The notes under the pieces were generated by a model that saw nothing but the letters and a program-made list of their open reading frames with translations, was not told the DNA's origin and did not search any database. From positions 186,001-250,000 of the forward strand of contig NZ_CP091285.1 of assembly GCF_021650975.2 (NCBI RefSeq): a DNA stretch of 64,000 bases, in the 5' to 3' direction. Source of the DNA: Flavobacterium jumunjinense (GTDB lineage Bacteria > Bacteroidota > Bacteroidia > Flavobacteriales > Flavobacteriaceae). Position numbers and translations under genes: made by a program. Shown in pieces: positions 63,460 to 64,000 of the stretch (within the stretch, counting starts at the first letter, position 1; every line of letters begins with the position of its first letter).

Positions 63460-63945
63460 TTATTCGGTTGCTTCGGTATTTTCAGAAGATTCAGCAACTG
63501 GAGCTTCTGTTGAAGTAGCCTCAGATTTTTTTGCTCTACCGCGACGAGTAGTCTTTTTAGCTTCTTTTTTACCTGCAGTATACAAGTCATTATAATCTAC
63601 TAACTCGATCATTGCCATATCAGCATTATCTCCTAAACGATTACCTAACTTGATGATACGTGTGTATCCTCCTGGTCTATCTCCTACTTTCACAGCAACA
63701 TCTCTGAATAATTCAGTAACCGCATACTTGCTTCTTAAATAAGAGAAAACAATACGTCTGTTATGAGTAGTATCTTCTTTTGATTTTGTAACTAACGGCT
63801 CAACAAATTGTTTTAAAGCTTTAGCTTTAGCAACAGTAGTGTTAATACGTTTGTGCTCTATTAACGAACAAGCCATATTAGCTAACATAGCTTTTCTATG
63901 TCCTGTTTGTCTACTTAAGTGATTGAATTTTTTTCCGTGTCTCAT
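63460..63945 (-). CDS. rplQ: 50S ribosomal protein L17
   Basis: 161 residues. The L17 core [20 protein letters not shown] ... [20 protein letters not shown] is followed by a Bacteroidota-type extension rich in Lys, Ala, Thr and Glu ([16 protein letters not shown]). Last gene of the ribosomal operon, downstream of rpoA. Confidence 0.98.
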   Translation of the reverse strand: MRHGKKFNHLSRQTGHRKAMLANMACSLIEHKRINTTVAKAKALKQFVEPLVTKSKEDTTHNRRIVFSYLRSKYAVTELFRDVAVKVGDRPGGYTRIIKLGNRLGDNADMAMIELVDYNDLYTAGKKEAKKTTRRGRAKKSEATSTEAPVAESSENTEATE

Positions 63946-63982
63946 CTCGCTATCTTAAATTTAATTTGCTGCGCAAATTAGA

Positions 63983-64000
63983 TTATTCTTTATCTAGTTT
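63983..64000 (-). CDS. rpoA: C-terminal codons of RNA polymerase alpha subunit (partial)
   Basis: AAA CTA GAT AAA GAA TAA (KLDKE*) immediately upstream of rplQ; identity is based on the conserved rpoA-rplQ order, since only five residues are in the window. Confidence 0.6.
   Translation of the reverse strand, partial: KLDKE

Overview
The window reads as chromosome of a Flavobacteriaceae-type Bacteroidota. Supporting signs are very low G+C, TAnnTTTG-type -7 boxes, poor Shine-Dalgarno sequences, two secreted proteins with type IX (Por) sorting tails, Bacteroidota lipoproteins, and the housekeeping order rpoA-rplQ-carA-eno-gltA at the right end. The genus cannot be fixed from the sequence alone.

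Layout. (1) 1-14.9 kb is an exopolysaccharide/O-antigen locus, nearly all on the minus strand. It holds wza, a Wzc-type tyrosine kinase, nucleotide-sugar genes, an initiating sugar transferase, two DegT aminotransferases, a Wzm/Wzt ABC exporter, acetyltransferases and a TDP-Fuc4NAc-transferase-like gene, with a CpsB-type phosphatase on the plus strand. (2) 14.9-21.4 kb is core genes (recR, an SSS symporter, a CoA-binding protein, MarC, an SDR/DUF2867 protein) plus unknowns. (3) About 21.7-48.3 kb is an accessory island. Some 25 mostly small genes, all on the minus strand, are separated by structured 120-190 bp non-coding repeats. In six units the two cassette ends carry perfect 10-base complementary tags (GTTnnnnnnn ... 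nnnnnnnAAC) that differ from unit to unit. This is the organisation expected of integron gene cassettes with attC sites, here without any integrase in the window (a CALIN-like array). The repeats fall into several sequence families that share only the AAC/GTT core and a folded structure. One family shows compensatory base changes in its terminal hairpin. (4) 48.3-50.1 kb has a RadC-like JAB protein, degenerate repeats, and a 19-copy array of a CTACTCT(G) motif at about 21 bp spacing. (5) 50.1-55.8 kb is sulfate assimilation (cysN, cysD, cysH, DUF2061, an Rrf2 regulator, a candidate operator) and two guanidino-modifying enzymes. (6) 56.2-57.5 kb is a complete IS3-family element with inverted repeats and a short target duplication. 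(7) 57.5-64 kb is gltA, an outer-membrane barrel, a LytTR regulator, eno, carA, rplQ and the last codons of rpoA.

How the genes work together. The EPS locus makes UDP-uronic and amino sugars, starts a lipid-linked glycan, modifies it and exports it; the BY-kinase/PHP-phosphatase pair probably tunes chain assembly. The island genes are largely lipoproteins, signal-peptide proteins or small membrane proteins of unknown role. There are also two two-gene cassettes (HEPN-like/Ymh-like, and membrane/soluble) that could be defence or toxin-type modules, and a lone ParA-type ATPase. Remnants of a chloramphenicol acetyltransferase and an IS30-type transposase show gene turnover there.
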